A DNA stretch of 64,000 bases, from positions 124,001 through 188,000 of the forward strand of contig CP034537.1 of the NCBI GenBank assembly GCA_004000515.1, read 5' to 3'. A program made the translations under genes and the position numbers. Of the stretch, positions 45,324 through 55,126 are shown piece after piece (positions within the stretch are counted from its first letter, which is position 1; every line of letters starts with the position of its first letter). The notes under the pieces were generated by a model. That model had not been told where the DNA came from and did no database searches. It saw nothing but the letters and a program-made list of their open reading frames with translations. The stretch is from Pseudomonas poae (GTDB lineage: Bacteria; Pseudomonadota; Gammaproteobacteria; Pseudomonadales; Pseudomonadaceae).

Positions 45324-45336
45324 GTTATATTGTAAC
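45324..45336. promoter_or_regulatory. Zur box upstream of znuD
   Basis: GTTATATTGTAAC matches the Zur core GTTA-N5-TAAC seen also before rpmE2. A second, looser dyad (GTTATGAAAAGTAAC, 45352-45366) follows and could be a second site. Both precede the zinc receptor gene at 45423. Confidence 0.78.
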
Positions 45337-45422
45337 GATACTTATCAGATTGTTATGAAAAGTAACGTGCTCGATACCGTCTTAAGCCTGCTCTTTTTTG
45401 CCGTTTTGCCAAGGAATGTCCG

Positions 45423-47441
45423 ATGTCCCTTTCTTCTCTGTGGCGCTTGACCCCGCTTGCCGCCGCCCTGCTGATCTGCTCCGAAGCCCACGCCCTGGAA
45501 CTGCAACCTCAAGTCATCACCGGCAACCCGCTGGGCAGCGAACAACTTGCCTCGCCCACCACGGTGCTGGAAGGCGACGACCTGACCCTGCAACAAAAAG
45601 GTAGCCTGGGTGAAACCCTCAACAAGCAGCCAGGCGTGTCCTCCTCGTACTTCGGCCCCGGCGCCAGTCGGCCGATTATCCGTGGCCAGGACGGCGACCG
45701 GATTCGCCTGCTGCGCAATGGCGTCGGCGCGCTGGATGCCTCGTCGCTGTCCTACGACCACGCCGTACCGCTGGATCCGGTCAACGTTGACCGCATTGAA
45801 ATCGTGCGCGGCCCGGCGGCGTTGCTGTACGGCGGCAGTGCCATCGGTGGCGTGGTCAACACCTTCGACAACCGCATCCCGACCGAAGCCATCGAAGGCA
45901 TCCACGGTGCCGGTGAATTGCGCTACGGCGGCGCCGACACCACCCGCAGCAGTGCGGGCAAGCTGGAAGCCGGCAACGGCACGTTTGCCTTGCACCTGGA
46001 CGCCAATGCGCGGGAATTCAACGACCTGAAAATCCCCGGCCAGGCCCGCAGCCGCCACGCGCCGGAGAGCGACGACGCGCCCGGTAAAAATGGTCGCCTG
46101 GGCAACAGCGACGGGCGCCAGGACGGCGGCGCAGTGGGCGGTTCCTACACCTGGGACGACGGTTATGCCGGCCTGTCCTACAGCAACTACGACGCCAACT
46201 ACGGCTCGCCCGCCGAGCAGGACGTGCGCATCCGCATGAAGCAGGACCACTACGCCTTCGCCTCCGAAGTGCGCAACCTGCAGGGTCCGTTCACCTCGGT
46301 AAAAGTCGATGCGGGCTACACCGACTACGAACACCGCGAAATCGAAGGCGGCGAGACCGGCACGATCTTCAAGAACAAAGGCTATGAAGCTCGCGTTGAA
46401 GCCCGTCACCAGCCTATCGGGCCGTTCAATGGCGTGGTCGGCGCGCAAGTTACCCGCAACGAATTCTCCGCCCTCGGCGAAGAAGCCTTCGTGCCGCAGA
46501 CCGACACCAACGCTGGCGCGCTGTTTATCCTCGAAGAAATGCAGGCCACCGAACGCCTGAAACTCAGCCTCGGCGGGCGCCTGGAACACACCAGCGTCGA
46601 CCCGAATGCCAAGGGCAACGAGCGCTTTGCCGGTGCCGACAAGAGCAATGATTTCACCGCCGGTAGCCTGTCGTCCGGCGCGGTGTACACCCTCACGCCC
46701 ATCTGGTCCCTGGCCGCGACCCTGGGCTACACCGAGCGCGCCCCGACCTTCTACGAGCTGTACGCCAACGGCGCCCACGTCGCCACCGGCACCTACGAGT
46801 TGGGCGACGCCAACCTGAAGAAAGAAAAAGCCGTGTCCAGCGACCTGGCCCTGCGCTTTGACAACGGCCCCCACAAGGGCAGCTTCGGCGTGTTCTACAG
46901 CCACTTCTCCAACTACATCGGCCTGCTAGGCAGCGGTCGCACGCTGAACGACGAGGGTGAAGAAGACGCCAGCGGCATCCCTGAGTACAAATACTCCGGT
47001 GTGCGTGCACGGTTCGCCGGCTTCGAAGCCCAGGATCACTGGAAGCTCGGCGAAAGCGCCTACGGCAAGTTCGCCCTTGAACTGTCGGGTGACTACACCC
47101 GCGCCACCAACCTCGACACGGGCGAAGCCTTGCCACGCATCGCACCGCTGCGCGTGAACAGTGGCTTGCTGTGGGAACTGGACCGCTGGCAGGCGCGGAT
47201 CGATGTGGAGCATGCCGCCGGACAAGGCCGCGTGCCGGATAACGAAAGCGGCACCGACGGCTACACCACCTTGGGTGCCAGCGCGGGTTATCACTTCAAC
47301 GTCGGTGGCAGCCAATGGCTGGCGTTTGTGAACGGTGAAAACCTGACCAACCAGACCGTGCGCTATGCCAGCTCGATCCTGCGCGATATTGCGCCGGCGC
47401 CGGGGCGCAGCGTGCAGTTTGGTGTGCGCACCACCTTCTAA
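45423..47441 (+). CDS. znuD: TonB-dependent zinc receptor
   Basis: Outer-membrane receptor of 672 residues. The signal peptide ends near residue 24 (SEAHALELQ). The plug domain has KGSLGETLNKQPGVSSSYFGPGASRP and GDRIRLLRNG, with EIVRGPAALLYGGSAIGGVVN (cores cited). The barrel ends in VQFGVRTTF. An early extracellular stretch (about residues 210-235) has His, Asp and Lys, plausible for metal capture. The plug sequence and Zur-type operator upstream match ZnuD, which imports zinc in starvation. The GC- and AT-balance of the region is normal. A REPIN follows. Confidence 0.88.
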   Translation: MSLSSLWRLTPLAAALLICSEAHALELQPQVITGNPLGSEQLASPTTVLEGDDLTLQQKGSLGETLNKQPGVSSSYFGPGASRPIIRGQDGDRIRLLRNGVGALDASSLSYDHAVPLDPVNVDRIEIVRGPAALLYGGSAIGGVVNTFDNRIPTEAIEGIHGAGELRYGGADTTRSSAGKLEAGNGTFALHLDANAREFNDLKIPGQARSRHAPESDDAPGKNGRLGNSDGRQDGGAVGGSYTWDDGYAGLSYSNYDANYGSPAEQDVRIRMKQDHYAFASEVRNLQGPFTSVKVDAGYTDYEHREIEGGETGTIFKNKGYEARVEARHQPIGPFNGVVGAQVTRNEFSALGEEAFVPQTDTNAGALFILEEMQATERLKLSLGGRLEHTSVDPNAKGNERFAGADKSNDFTAGSLSSGAVYTLTPIWSLAATLGYTERAPTFYELYANGAHVATGTYELGDANLKKEKAVSSDLALRFDNGPHKGSFGVFYSHFSNYIGLLGSGRTLNDEGEEDASGIPEYKYSGVRARFAGFEAQDHWKLGESAYGKFALELSGDYTRATNLDTGEALPRIAPLRVNSGLLWELDRWQARIDVEHAAGQGRVPDNESGTDGYTTLGASAGYHFNVGGSQWLAFVNGENLTNQTVRYASSILRDIAPAPGRSVQFGVRTTF

Positions 47442-47474
47442 CCAACACCGCAATATCCCTGCGGACAAGGCCTA

Positions 47475-47561
47475 TGTGGGAGCTGGCTTGCCTGCGATGC
47501 GGCCACCTCGGTATTTCAGTGATACCGAGGTGATGCCATCGCAGGCAAGCCAGCCTCCCAT
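47475..47561. repeat. REPIN with inner hairpin
   Basis: Arms GTGGGAGCTGGCTTGCCTGCGATG and CATCGCAGGCAAGCCAGCCTCCCA, with a central dyad ACCTCGGTATTTCAGTGATACCGAGGT. It occupies part of the 451-base gap 47442-47892. The rest (47562-47892) holds the promoter region of gcd; near 47775-47798 a dyad of two DnaA-box-like sequences is seen. Confidence 0.9.
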
Positions 47562-47892
47562 CGGCTTTTTGCAGCGACGATTCGTCACTGTTACCAAATC
47601 TGAAATGATGCATCTTGCGATTTACCCTTTCTCTGCGCGCCCACTCCCTTTATCCTTCCCGGCAACAAACTGAAACGTTTCACTTCCCCGGTCGACCCCA
47701 TCTTGCCGAATTTCCCTACCCGCAAAGACAGCGCTGTCTCACTCCGACCTGCGCCTGGGAATAAATCGCCCGCCTGTGGATAACCACACTTATCCCCAGA
47801 AAAACCAAATAACGCTGAACCAAGCCCGTGCCGAATCGTCATCTACAGTGAAGCATGGGGTTACATAATTCAACGTAACGGAGAAACACACT

Positions 47893-50310
47893 ATGAGCAC
47901 TGATGGTGCCTCAAGCCCAAGTCGCCTGCTGCCCAGGCTGCTAGGCGTCTTGTTGCTGATCATGGGCCTGGCCTTGCTGGCCGGCGGCGTCAAGCTGAGC
48001 ATGCTCGGCGGGTCGTTGTACTACCTGCTGGCCGGTATTGGCATCGCCCTGACCGGCCTGCTGCTGTTGGCTACCCATCGCGCCGCGCTGGGCCTGTACG
48101 CACTGGTGCTGTTCGCCAGCACCGTGTGGGCACTGTGGGAAGTCGGCCTGGACTGGTGGCAGTTGGTGCCGCGCCTGGCGCTGCTGTTCGCCTTGGGCAT
48201 CGTCATGCTGCTGCCGTGGTTCCGTCGTCCGTTGCTGCGCACCCAACCTGCGCCACTGGGCACCGGCGCGCTGAGCATTGCCGTGGTATTGGCGGGTGCC
48301 ACCGCGCTGGCCAGCCAATTCACCAACCCAGGTGAAATGGTCAAGACCGGCCAACTGGACCGCGACGCCGTACCGGGCATGGCCAGTGCTGCGCCGTCCC
48401 AGGCCGATGGCGACTGGAACTCCTATGGCCGTTCGGCCTTCGGTGATCGCTACTCGCCGCTGGCGCAGATCACCCCGGAAAACGCGCACAAACTGGTGCC
48501 AGCATGGACCTACCGCACGGGTGACATCCCTGGCCCGAACGATCCGGGTGAGACCACCGCGGAAAACACCCCGCTGAAAGTCAACGGCATGCTCTACGTG
48601 TGCACCCCGCACAGCCAGGTAATTGCCTTGGACCCGGACACCGGCAAGGAAATCTGGCGTTTCGATCCGAAGATCAGCAGCCAAGGCGCTGCGAACTTCA
48701 AGGGATGGGCGCACATGACCTGCCGTGGCGTGTCGTATCACGATGATGCGGTGTACGCCTCCGAGCAGAGCCCGACCGGTTCCGCCAGCCCGGCCCCCGT
48801 CAGCGCCGTGTGCCCGAAACGCATCTTCGTGCCGACTGCCGACACCCGTCTGATCGCCCTCAACGCCGATACCGGCAAGATGTGCGAAGACTTCGGTGAC
48901 AAAGGTCAGGTCGACCTGCGTGCCAACATCGGCAGCTTTGCCCCAGGCGGTTACTACTCCACCTCGCCTCCGGCCGTGACCAAGAACCTGGTCGTGATCG
49001 GCGGCCACGTGACCGACAACGTCTCCACCGACGAGCCTAGCGGCGTGATCCGTGCGTTCGACGTGCACACCGGCAAGCTGGTGTGGAACTGGGACAGCGG
49101 CAACCCGGACGACACCACCCCGTTGGCCGAGGGCAAGACCTACACCCGCAACTCGCCAAACATGTGGTCGATGTTCGCCGTGGATGAAAAACTCGGCACC
49201 CTGTACCTGCCAATGGGCAACCAGATGCCCGACCAGTACGGCGGCGACCGTACCCCGGACTCCGAGAAGTACAGCGCCGGCCTCACTGCCCTGGACATCG
49301 ACAGCGGCCACGTGAAATGGACCTTCCAGTTCACTCACCACGACCTGTGGGACATGGACGTAGGCGGCCAGCCAACCCTGATCGACATCAAGACCGCTGA
49401 CGGCGTGAAGCAAGCGGTGATGGCGTCGACCAAGCAAGGCAGCATCTACGTGCTCGACCGTACCAACGGCCAGCCGGTGGTACCGATCAACGAAATCCCT
49501 GTTCCGCAAGGCGCAGTGGCTGGCGATCACACCTCCCCTACCCAGCCCAAGTCCGACCTGAACTTCATGCCGCCGCCCCTCAAAGAGCGCGACATGTGGG
49601 GCGTGACGCCGTTCGACCAACTGATCTGCCGGATCGACTTCAAGTCGATGCGCTACGACGGCCCGTTCACCCCGCCATCGCTGCAAGGCTCGATCGTTTA
49701 CCCAGGTAACTTCGGCGTGTTCGACTGGGGCGGTATTTCCGTCGACCCGGTACGCCAGATCGCCTTCGTGAACCCGAGCTACATGGCGTTCAAATCCAAG
49801 TTGATCCCGGCTGCCGACATTGCCAAACAAGGCCCACGTGTCAGCGAAACCGAAGGCGTACAGCCGAACAAAGGCGCGCCCTACGGCGTGATCCTCGAAG
49901 CACTGCTGTCGCCAATGGGCCTGCCGTGCCAGGCACCGGCCTGGGGTTATGTAGCGGCGGTCGACCTGACCACCCACAAAACCATCTGGATGCACAAGAA
50001 CGGCACCGTGCGTGACAGCTCGCCGGTTCCAATCCCACTGACCATGGGCGTGCCTAGCCTGGGCGGTACGTTCACCACCGCCGGTGGCGTGTCGTTCCTC
50101 AGCGGTACCCTCGACCAGTACCTGCGTGCCTATGACGTGAAAAACGGCAAGCAACTGTGGGAAGGCCGCCTGCCAGCAGGCGCGCAAACCACCCCGATGA
50201 CCTACACCGGTAAAGACGGCAAGCAGTACGTGCTGGTCATGGCCGGCGGTCACGGTTCCCTGGGCACCAAGCAGGGTGACTATGTGATGGCGTTCAAACT
50301 GCCGGATTAA
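47893..50310 (+). CDS. gcd: Membrane-bound PQQ-dependent glucose dehydrogenase
   Basis: Oxidises glucose to gluconolactone in the periplasm and passes electrons to ubiquinone. The 805 residues begin with five membrane helices (about 14-150), followed by the periplasmic eight-bladed PQQ propeller. Catalytic landmarks by comparison with E. coli Gcd: His in GWAHMTCRGVSYH and Asp in WDMDVGGQPTL. Propeller W-motifs such as ALDPDTGKEIWRFDP and ALDIDSGHVKWTFQ recur. The GGAGAAAC ribosome site sits before the ATG. Gluconate made this way supports mineral phosphate release in pseudomonads. pqq genes are not in the window. Confidence 0.95.
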   Translation: MSTDGASSPSRLLPRLLGVLLLIMGLALLAGGVKLSMLGGSLYYLLAGIGIALTGLLLLATHRAALGLYALVLFASTVWALWEVGLDWWQLVPRLALLFALGIVMLLPWFRRPLLRTQPAPLGTGALSIAVVLAGATALASQFTNPGEMVKTGQLDRDAVPGMASAAPSQADGDWNSYGRSAFGDRYSPLAQITPENAHKLVPAWTYRTGDIPGPNDPGETTAENTPLKVNGMLYVCTPHSQVIALDPDTGKEIWRFDPKISSQGAANFKGWAHMTCRGVSYHDDAVYASEQSPTGSASPAPVSAVCPKRIFVPTADTRLIALNADTGKMCEDFGDKGQVDLRANIGSFAPGGYYSTSPPAVTKNLVVIGGHVTDNVSTDEPSGVIRAFDVHTGKLVWNWDSGNPDDTTPLAEGKTYTRNSPNMWSMFAVDEKLGTLYLPMGNQMPDQYGGDRTPDSEKYSAGLTALDIDSGHVKWTFQFTHHDLWDMDVGGQPTLIDIKTADGVKQAVMASTKQGSIYVLDRTNGQPVVPINEIPVPQGAVAGDHTSPTQPKSDLNFMPPPLKERDMWGVTPFDQLICRIDFKSMRYDGPFTPPSLQGSIVYPGNFGVFDWGGISVDPVRQIAFVNPSYMAFKSKLIPAADIAKQGPRVSETEGVQPNKGAPYGVILEALLSPMGLPCQAPAWGYVAAVDLTTHKTIWMHKNGTVRDSSPVPIPLTMGVPSLGGTFTTAGGVSFLSGTLDQYLRAYDVKNGKQLWEGRLPAGAQTTPMTYTGKDGKQYVLVMAGGHGSLGTKQGDYVMAFKLPD

Positions 50311-50327
50311 GCTCCACTGGCAGTAAT

Positions 50328-50362
50328 AAAAGGCGGCGACCTGTTGAGGGTCGCCGCCTTTT
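50328..50362 (+). terminator. Rho-independent terminator of gcd
   Basis: AAAAGGCGGCGACC / GGTCGCCGCCTTTT with a seven-base loop, 17 bases after the gcd stop. Confidence 0.9.
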
Positions 50363-50382
50363 CATGTGTGACAAAGATCAAA

Positions 50383-50434
50383 ATGTGGGAGCGCCGGTGT
50401 ACCCCTTAACCAAGCCTGACAGAACTCCCACAGT
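50383..50434. repeat. Degenerate REP-type element
   Basis: TGTGGGAGCGCC at the left and GAACTCCCACA at the right frame an eroded centre. It lies between convergent gcd and the GGDEF/EAL gene. Confidence 0.55.
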
Positions 50435-50449
50435 GAATTGCGCATGGCG

Positions 50450-52786
50450 TTACAGCGGCACGCGCTCGCGGCGCATCCACATTTCGAACGCCATGGCATT
50501 CAAGGGCCGGCTGATCAGGTAACCCTGGGCCGTGTCGCAGTTCCATTGCTTGAGCAATTTCAGGCTGGGGGCAAACTCCACGCCTTCCGCGACCACTTTG
50601 AGCCCCAGGTTGTGGCTCATCTCGATGGTGGAGCGCACGATCACCCCGTCACCGCTGGTGCTGTCGAGGTTGCGTACAAAGGACTGGTCGATCTTCAGCT
50701 CCTGCACCGGCAGACGCTGCAACTGCGCCAGCGACGAATAACCGGTGCCGAAGTCATCCACCGACAGGCTGATACCGCAGCCACGCAGTTGCTCCAGCAC
50801 ACTGAGCGCCTGCTGGGGGTTGTGCATGATCGCGCTTTCGGTGATCTCGAAAATCAATTGCTGGGCATCCACTTTGTATTGCATCAGCAAGGCCGTTACC
50901 CGAATCGCCAGGTCATCATCGGCCAGGTCAGCCACCGAGATATTCACCGACAACTGGATAAACAACCCGCGCAGCGACCACTCGCCGATCTGGCGGATCG
51001 CCTCTTCAATCACCCACAAAGTCAGGCTGCCCATGCTGCCGGTACGCTCGGCCAGGGGGATGAATTCTGCGGGCGACACTTGGCCCAATGTCGGATGCTG
51101 CCAGCGCAGCAGGGCTTCGGCTTGGCGCACATGGCCGTGCTTGAGGTCCAGCTTGGGTTGGTAGCACAGGAACAACTCCCCCTCGACGGCGGCCCGACGC
51201 AGGTCACGAATCAAGGTGATCTGGCGCTGATGGGCCAGGTCACGGTCCTGCTGATAAATCTGCAAATGCCCTGGCAGACTCGCCGCATCGTGGCGGGCGA
51301 TAGCGGCGCGGCTGATCAGTTCTTCAACCTGCTGGCCATCATCGGGGTAGGCCGCGATGCCAATGCTCACTTCATGGCGCAGCTCGTCGTTGCCGATGCG
51401 CTGCGGCTCGGTGAGCAACGCGTAGAGGCGGTCGGCGCGTGCCACGGCGCGGTCGATCTCGGTGTTTTCCAGCAACAACAGGAACTCACTGCCGGCGATC
51501 CGTGCCGCCGTGTCGCTGGCCAGCAGGCTCATGGACAAACAGCGGCTGGCCTCGCGCAGCATCTCCTCGACGCCTTCAGGACCAAAACCTTCATTGATCA
51601 CCCGGTAGTTCTCGATGCCCAGGTACAGCAACACCACCGGTCTTCGCGCGCTGATCGCGCTGCCCAGCCGCTCCATGGCCAGCGCACGGTTGGGCAGACC
51701 GGTCAGCGGGTCATGCAGTGCGTTGTGCGCCAACTGCCGCTCACGCACGGCGATGCCGCTTTGCATGGCATTGAACGCCCGGGCCAGCAGGCCGAATTCG
51801 TCGTGGCTGCGCACCCGCACCGGCGTGCGGTAGTCACCGGCACCAATGCGCTCGGCCGCCTGCACCAACGCGGTCAGTGGACGCGACACGCGCCGCGCCA
51901 AAAACAACGCACCGGCCAACGACACCAGCAGCACCGCCAAGGCAATCCCGAGGAATTGCCGATCCAGCGGGGCAAAGGACTCCAGCGCATGGTCCAGCGG
52001 GCTCTGCAGTAACACGCGTACTTCATCGCCGTCGCCGGTGTTTTCCAACGGCAGCACTTGGCTGAGCACTCGCTCGCCGTAAAACAGACCTATCTGCGCC
52101 TCGGGGTTAACTTGTGCATCGCGCATCTGGTGAATGATGGCGGCCTGATAAGCATCGGGGTGTGTGCTGAACAACGGCCCCGGCTTGCCGTTCTGCACGC
52201 TGAGGAACGACACATCCAGGTTGCTCATCGAGCGCAGCTCATTGGCGAACAGTGTGTCCATGGGGAAGCCCATGACGACGCGGGCGATGGGCAACGGGTC
52301 GAGCACTTCATCCTGCACCAGCAGGTACGGCTGCCCGTCCATGGCCACGATCAGCATCTGCAAACCCGTGCGCCGCGCACGGCGCAAGGCGTCGTCATAA
52401 GGGAACGACTGGCCTCGGGTAAACACCGGCAAGGTGCTGACCATGACCTTGCCGTCCATGCCCAGCACGAACACTTCGCTGGAACGAATGCCGGTGCCGT
52501 GGCGACGCAAGGCCGCCAGGATCGGCACCGTGCTGCCTTCGGCCACGGCTTGTTTGAAAGGGATATCCACGGTCAGCCAGTCGAGACCGTATTGCAGGCG
52601 CCGCCCACGTAAATCCAGCAGGCGTTCGAACACCTGGCTACCGGTTTTCAATTGGACTTGCGCCTGGTTTTCCACGGCGCGGGAAGTAGCGGCCTTGACC
52701 GCGAAGTAAGTGGCGGCCACCACCACCAGCAACAACAGCGCCAGCACCCCGGCAATACGGGTTTGGAACGTGTGGCGCCACCTCAT
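50450..52786 (-). CDS. Membrane GGDEF/EAL protein, likely c-di-GMP phosphodiesterase
   Basis: Protein of 778 residues. Helix 1 spans about residues 10-30, a periplasmic sensor 35-280, and helix 2 about 283-305, then HAMP (about 307-360). A GGDEF domain with the site changed to AGSEF cannot make c-di-GMP. An EAL domain has EALLRW, NISV, EITES, DDFGTGYSS and KIDQSFV intact, so it should hydrolyse c-di-GMP. The degenerate GGDEF may bind GTP as a switch. It is transcribed alone and convergent with gcd. It would favour motility over biofilm. Confidence 0.92.
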   Translation of the reverse strand: MRWRHTFQTRIAGVLALLLLVVVAATYFAVKAATSRAVENQAQVQLKTGSQVFERLLDLRGRRLQYGLDWLTVDIPFKQAVAEGSTVPILAALRRHGTGIRSSEVFVLGMDGKVMVSTLPVFTRGQSFPYDDALRRARRTGLQMLIVAMDGQPYLLVQDEVLDPLPIARVVMGFPMDTLFANELRSMSNLDVSFLSVQNGKPGPLFSTHPDAYQAAIIHQMRDAQVNPEAQIGLFYGERVLSQVLPLENTGDGDEVRVLLQSPLDHALESFAPLDRQFLGIALAVLLVSLAGALFLARRVSRPLTALVQAAERIGAGDYRTPVRVRSHDEFGLLARAFNAMQSGIAVRERQLAHNALHDPLTGLPNRALAMERLGSAISARRPVVLLYLGIENYRVINEGFGPEGVEEMLREASRCLSMSLLASDTAARIAGSEFLLLLENTEIDRAVARADRLYALLTEPQRIGNDELRHEVSIGIAAYPDDGQQVEELISRAAIARHDAASLPGHLQIYQQDRDLAHQRQITLIRDLRRAAVEGELFLCYQPKLDLKHGHVRQAEALLRWQHPTLGQVSPAEFIPLAERTGSMGSLTLWVIEEAIRQIGEWSLRGLFIQLSVNISVADLADDDLAIRVTALLMQYKVDAQQLIFEITESAIMHNPQQALSVLEQLRGCGISLSVDDFGTGYSSLAQLQRLPVQELKIDQSFVRNLDSTSGDGVIVRSTIEMSHNLGLKVVAEGVEFAPSLKLLKQWNCDTAQGYLISRPLNAMAFEMWMRRERVPL

Positions 52787-52982
52787 TGCAGTGCCCTCTG
52801 GCAGCGTGCGCCTCTCCCTGCCACTACGTTCCTTTTCATTGGCTTCCCTGGCAACTGCAGACCTGGCGTCAAAAAAATATCCATTTTTATGGAATATTTG
52901 GTTTTAGCAGATTAGCTGGGAGAAAGCAGAAGTGCACCCAATAAAACCAGGGATTTCACTGTCACTTTATTGGCGACAAGGA

Positions 52983-54155
52983 TCAGCCGCGAGCGCGCAT
53001 AAAGTCCCCCCACCGCCGCACCAGATAGTTGTGCTCATCCATGACCGAGTTCCACACGGCGATATGGCCCATGCGCTGCTCGTAGGAGCCACCGTCGCGC
53101 ACTTCGCCGATATCGATCAGTGGCAAGCCATCGCTGCCCAGCAGTTCTTCCCGCGCAGGTTTGCCCGCGTACCAATAATCCCATTCGGCGCTGCTGAGGT
53201 GATCGCGGCTGCGCGCCGGGTTGCCGATGTAGTAGCCCTGGCGCGCCATCACCGCGCCGGGCCAGCCGGACAGCCACCAGTTGAGGTAGGCATACGCCGC
53301 ATCAAGCACCGGGCCCTTTGCATGGCGCGACAGCGACAAGCCACCAAACCAGGCGCGATAACCTTCACGCGGTACTGCCAGGCGGTATTTCACGCCGGCG
53401 CGGTGCAGGCGCATCAGGGCTGGCGACCACAGGCTCTGGATATCGACGCTGGGGCTGAGCATCAACTGCGCAGCCTCTTCGTCATCCGACCAGAACGCCG
53501 CGAAGTGCCCTTCCTTCTGTTTGCGCACCAGGATGTCGGCAAGCACGTCGATCTCTTCGATGCTCATGTTGCCGATGTCGTCGAACTGCGCCAGCCCCGC
53601 ACCCTGCACGGCCAGCGCAGCGTCCAGGGCGCCGATGGCGGCGTCACTCTGCAATGCGGTGCGGGCACTCCAGGCGGGGTCCAGCAACCAGCCCCAGCTT
53701 TCATTGCCGTGGCAAAAACCGTCGGGCAAACGCTCGGGGCGATAGGCGAAGCTGTCGGCGTTGTGGGTCAGGGGCAGCATGCTGATGCGGTCGGTAACCG
53801 TGCTGCCCAGGCTGCCATCGTGCTGCACGAACAGGCGTTCGCTGGGCACGCTGCCGCTGCCGAGGCGGTCGTTGGGCGACAGGCGCCCGCGCTTGGGCAG
53901 GTCGTTGATCTCGTGCCACAGCGCGATGCGCCGGGTGTCGATAGGCTGGATCGCCCGCGCCGGCCACACAAAGTCGACGTTATGGAACCACTGGTCGTAC
54001 AGGTCGTAACTGTCAGGTTGCATCACCGCGATGCGCTGGGCCTGTTCGACGTCATGCACCTGGTACACCAGGCGAATACCCAACTCCTGCTCGGCGCGTA
54101 CACGCAAGCATTCCAGCAAGGTCACGGAAGTGCCAAGGACACGCAAGGTGATCAT
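52983..54155 (-). CDS. PotD/PotF-like solute-binding protein without signal peptide
   Basis: Protein of 390 residues with the spermidine/putrescine-type binding-protein fold (LRVLGTSVTLLECLRVRAEQ at the start; GYRAWFGGLSLSRHAKGP and AYAYLNWWLSGWPGAVMARQGYY later, cores cited). Unlike normal ABC binding proteins it begins directly at the first strand (MITLRVLG) with no hydrophobic leader and no in-frame start upstream. It would therefore stay in the cytoplasm. Its start overlaps the CobW stop (ATGA). No permease or ATPase gene is near. It could present a ligand to an enzyme or chaperone; this is inference. Confidence 0.78.
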   Translation of the reverse strand: MITLRVLGTSVTLLECLRVRAEQELGIRLVYQVHDVEQAQRIAVMQPDSYDLYDQWFHNVDFVWPARAIQPIDTRRIALWHEINDLPKRGRLSPNDRLGSGSVPSERLFVQHDGSLGSTVTDRISMLPLTHNADSFAYRPERLPDGFCHGNESWGWLLDPAWSARTALQSDAAIGALDAALAVQGAGLAQFDDIGNMSIEEIDVLADILVRKQKEGHFAAFWSDDEEAAQLMLSPSVDIQSLWSPALMRLHRAGVKYRLAVPREGYRAWFGGLSLSRHAKGPVLDAAYAYLNWWLSGWPGAVMARQGYYIGNPARSRDHLSSAEWDYWYAGKPAREELLGSDGLPLIDIGEVRDGGSYEQRMGHIAVWNSVMDEHNYLVRRWGDFMRARG

Positions 54156-55126
54156 GCGGCGAACCGCCGCGAGAACACTTCGAACGAGCGGCGCAATTGC
54201 GCCGGGTCGAGCCCGCGCAGGATAAACACCAGGCGCGATTGGCGGTCACCGCCCGGCCACGCAGGCAGGTGGACCGGGGCATGCAGGCAGTGCTGCACGC
54301 CATGAATGACGATGGGAGCGTTACTGGCGTTCACGTTGAGCAGTCCTTTGACACGAAGGATTCGTTCGCCATGGCATCTTAACAGCATCGACAACCACAC
54401 CCCGAAACCCACCCAGTCCAGCGGCTGGTGGAAGGTCAGGTAGCAGACTTGCGCGGCGCCATGGGTGGTCGCGGTGGGTTGATGCAGCTGCCAGCGGCTG
54501 ACTTCAACCGCCGGCTCGGCACTGCGCAGTCCCTCACCGAGCAGCAGTTGATCGCCGCTGTGGATGTCTTGGGTATCGAGGATCGGCGTACCGGCGTTGA
54601 GGGCCTGCAAGTGCGCGCGCAATGGCGTGCAGTCACCTGCCAGGTCGGTCTTGCTCAGCAGCAGGCGGTCTGCTGCCGCGACCTGCGCCAGCCATTCCGG
54701 GTGCAGGCGTTCTTGCAGCGCCGCGTGGCTGGCGTCCACCAGGGTGATCACCAGGCCGATATGAAAACGCCCGCGCAGCTGCACGTCGTTGTTCAAGGTC
54801 GCGAGAATCGGCGCCGGGTCGGCCAGGCCGGTGGTCTCCAGGATCACCCGCTTGAACGCAGGAATCTCACCACGTTCGCGGCGTTGCAGCAGACCGAGCA
54901 GCGCGTCTTTGAGCTCGCCACGGATCGAGCAACATACGCAGCCGCTGGGCAGCAGAACGGTGTCCGGCGCGACTTCTTCCACCAGCAGATGATCGATGCC
55001 GACATCGCCAAATTCATTGATCAGCAACGCCGTGTCACCCAGGCTTTCACCTTGCAGCAGGCGTTTGAGCAAGGTGGTTTTGCCGCTGCCGAGGAAGCCG
55101 GTGATGACGTTGAGGGCGATGCTCAT
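54152..55126 (-). CDS. CobW/COG0523 family GTPase, probable metallochaperone
   Basis: GTPase of 324 residues. Walker A is GFLGSGKTTLL (residues about 10-20), the metal-binding GCVCCSI motif (CxCC) lies near 63-69, and TGLADPAPI and the LSKTDL guanine-binding motif follow. The C-terminal CobW domain is present but short on His. Members deliver zinc, cobalt or other metals to client enzymes such as nitrile hydratase. It overlaps genes on both sides by four bases. The probable client is a metal enzyme of the same operon, such as the imidase-like deacetylase. No Zur box was found here. Confidence 0.88.
   Translation of the reverse strand: MSIALNVITGFLGSGKTTLLKRLLQGESLGDTALLINEFGDVGIDHLLVEEVAPDTVLLPSGCVCCSIRGELKDALLGLLQRRERGEIPAFKRVILETTGLADPAPILATLNNDVQLRGRFHIGLVITLVDASHAALQERLHPEWLAQVAAADRLLLSKTDLAGDCTPLRAHLQALNAGTPILDTQDIHSGDQLLLGEGLRSAEPAVEVSRWQLHQPTATTHGAAQVCYLTFHQPLDWVGFGVWLSMLLRCHGERILRVKGLLNVNASNAPIVIHGVQHCLHAPVHLPAWPGGDRQSRLVFILRGLDPAQLRRSFEVFSRRFAA

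Noticed and set aside
45345..46904. 519-codon minus-strand open frame opposite znuD
   Set aside because: Gly/Val/Ala-rich product without motifs. The ZnuD frame on the plus strand has signal peptide, plug and barrel end.
47941..50253. 770-codon open frame on the minus strand opposite gcd
   Set aside because: It is the complement of a clear Gcd frame. Its product is rich in Val, Gly, His and Arg with no known motif, the usual shadow of high third-position GC.
50438..52012. 524-codon plus-strand open frame opposite the GGDEF/EAL gene
   Set aside because: Low-complexity Gln/His-rich product and no ribosome site; the minus-strand gene has intact EAL motifs.
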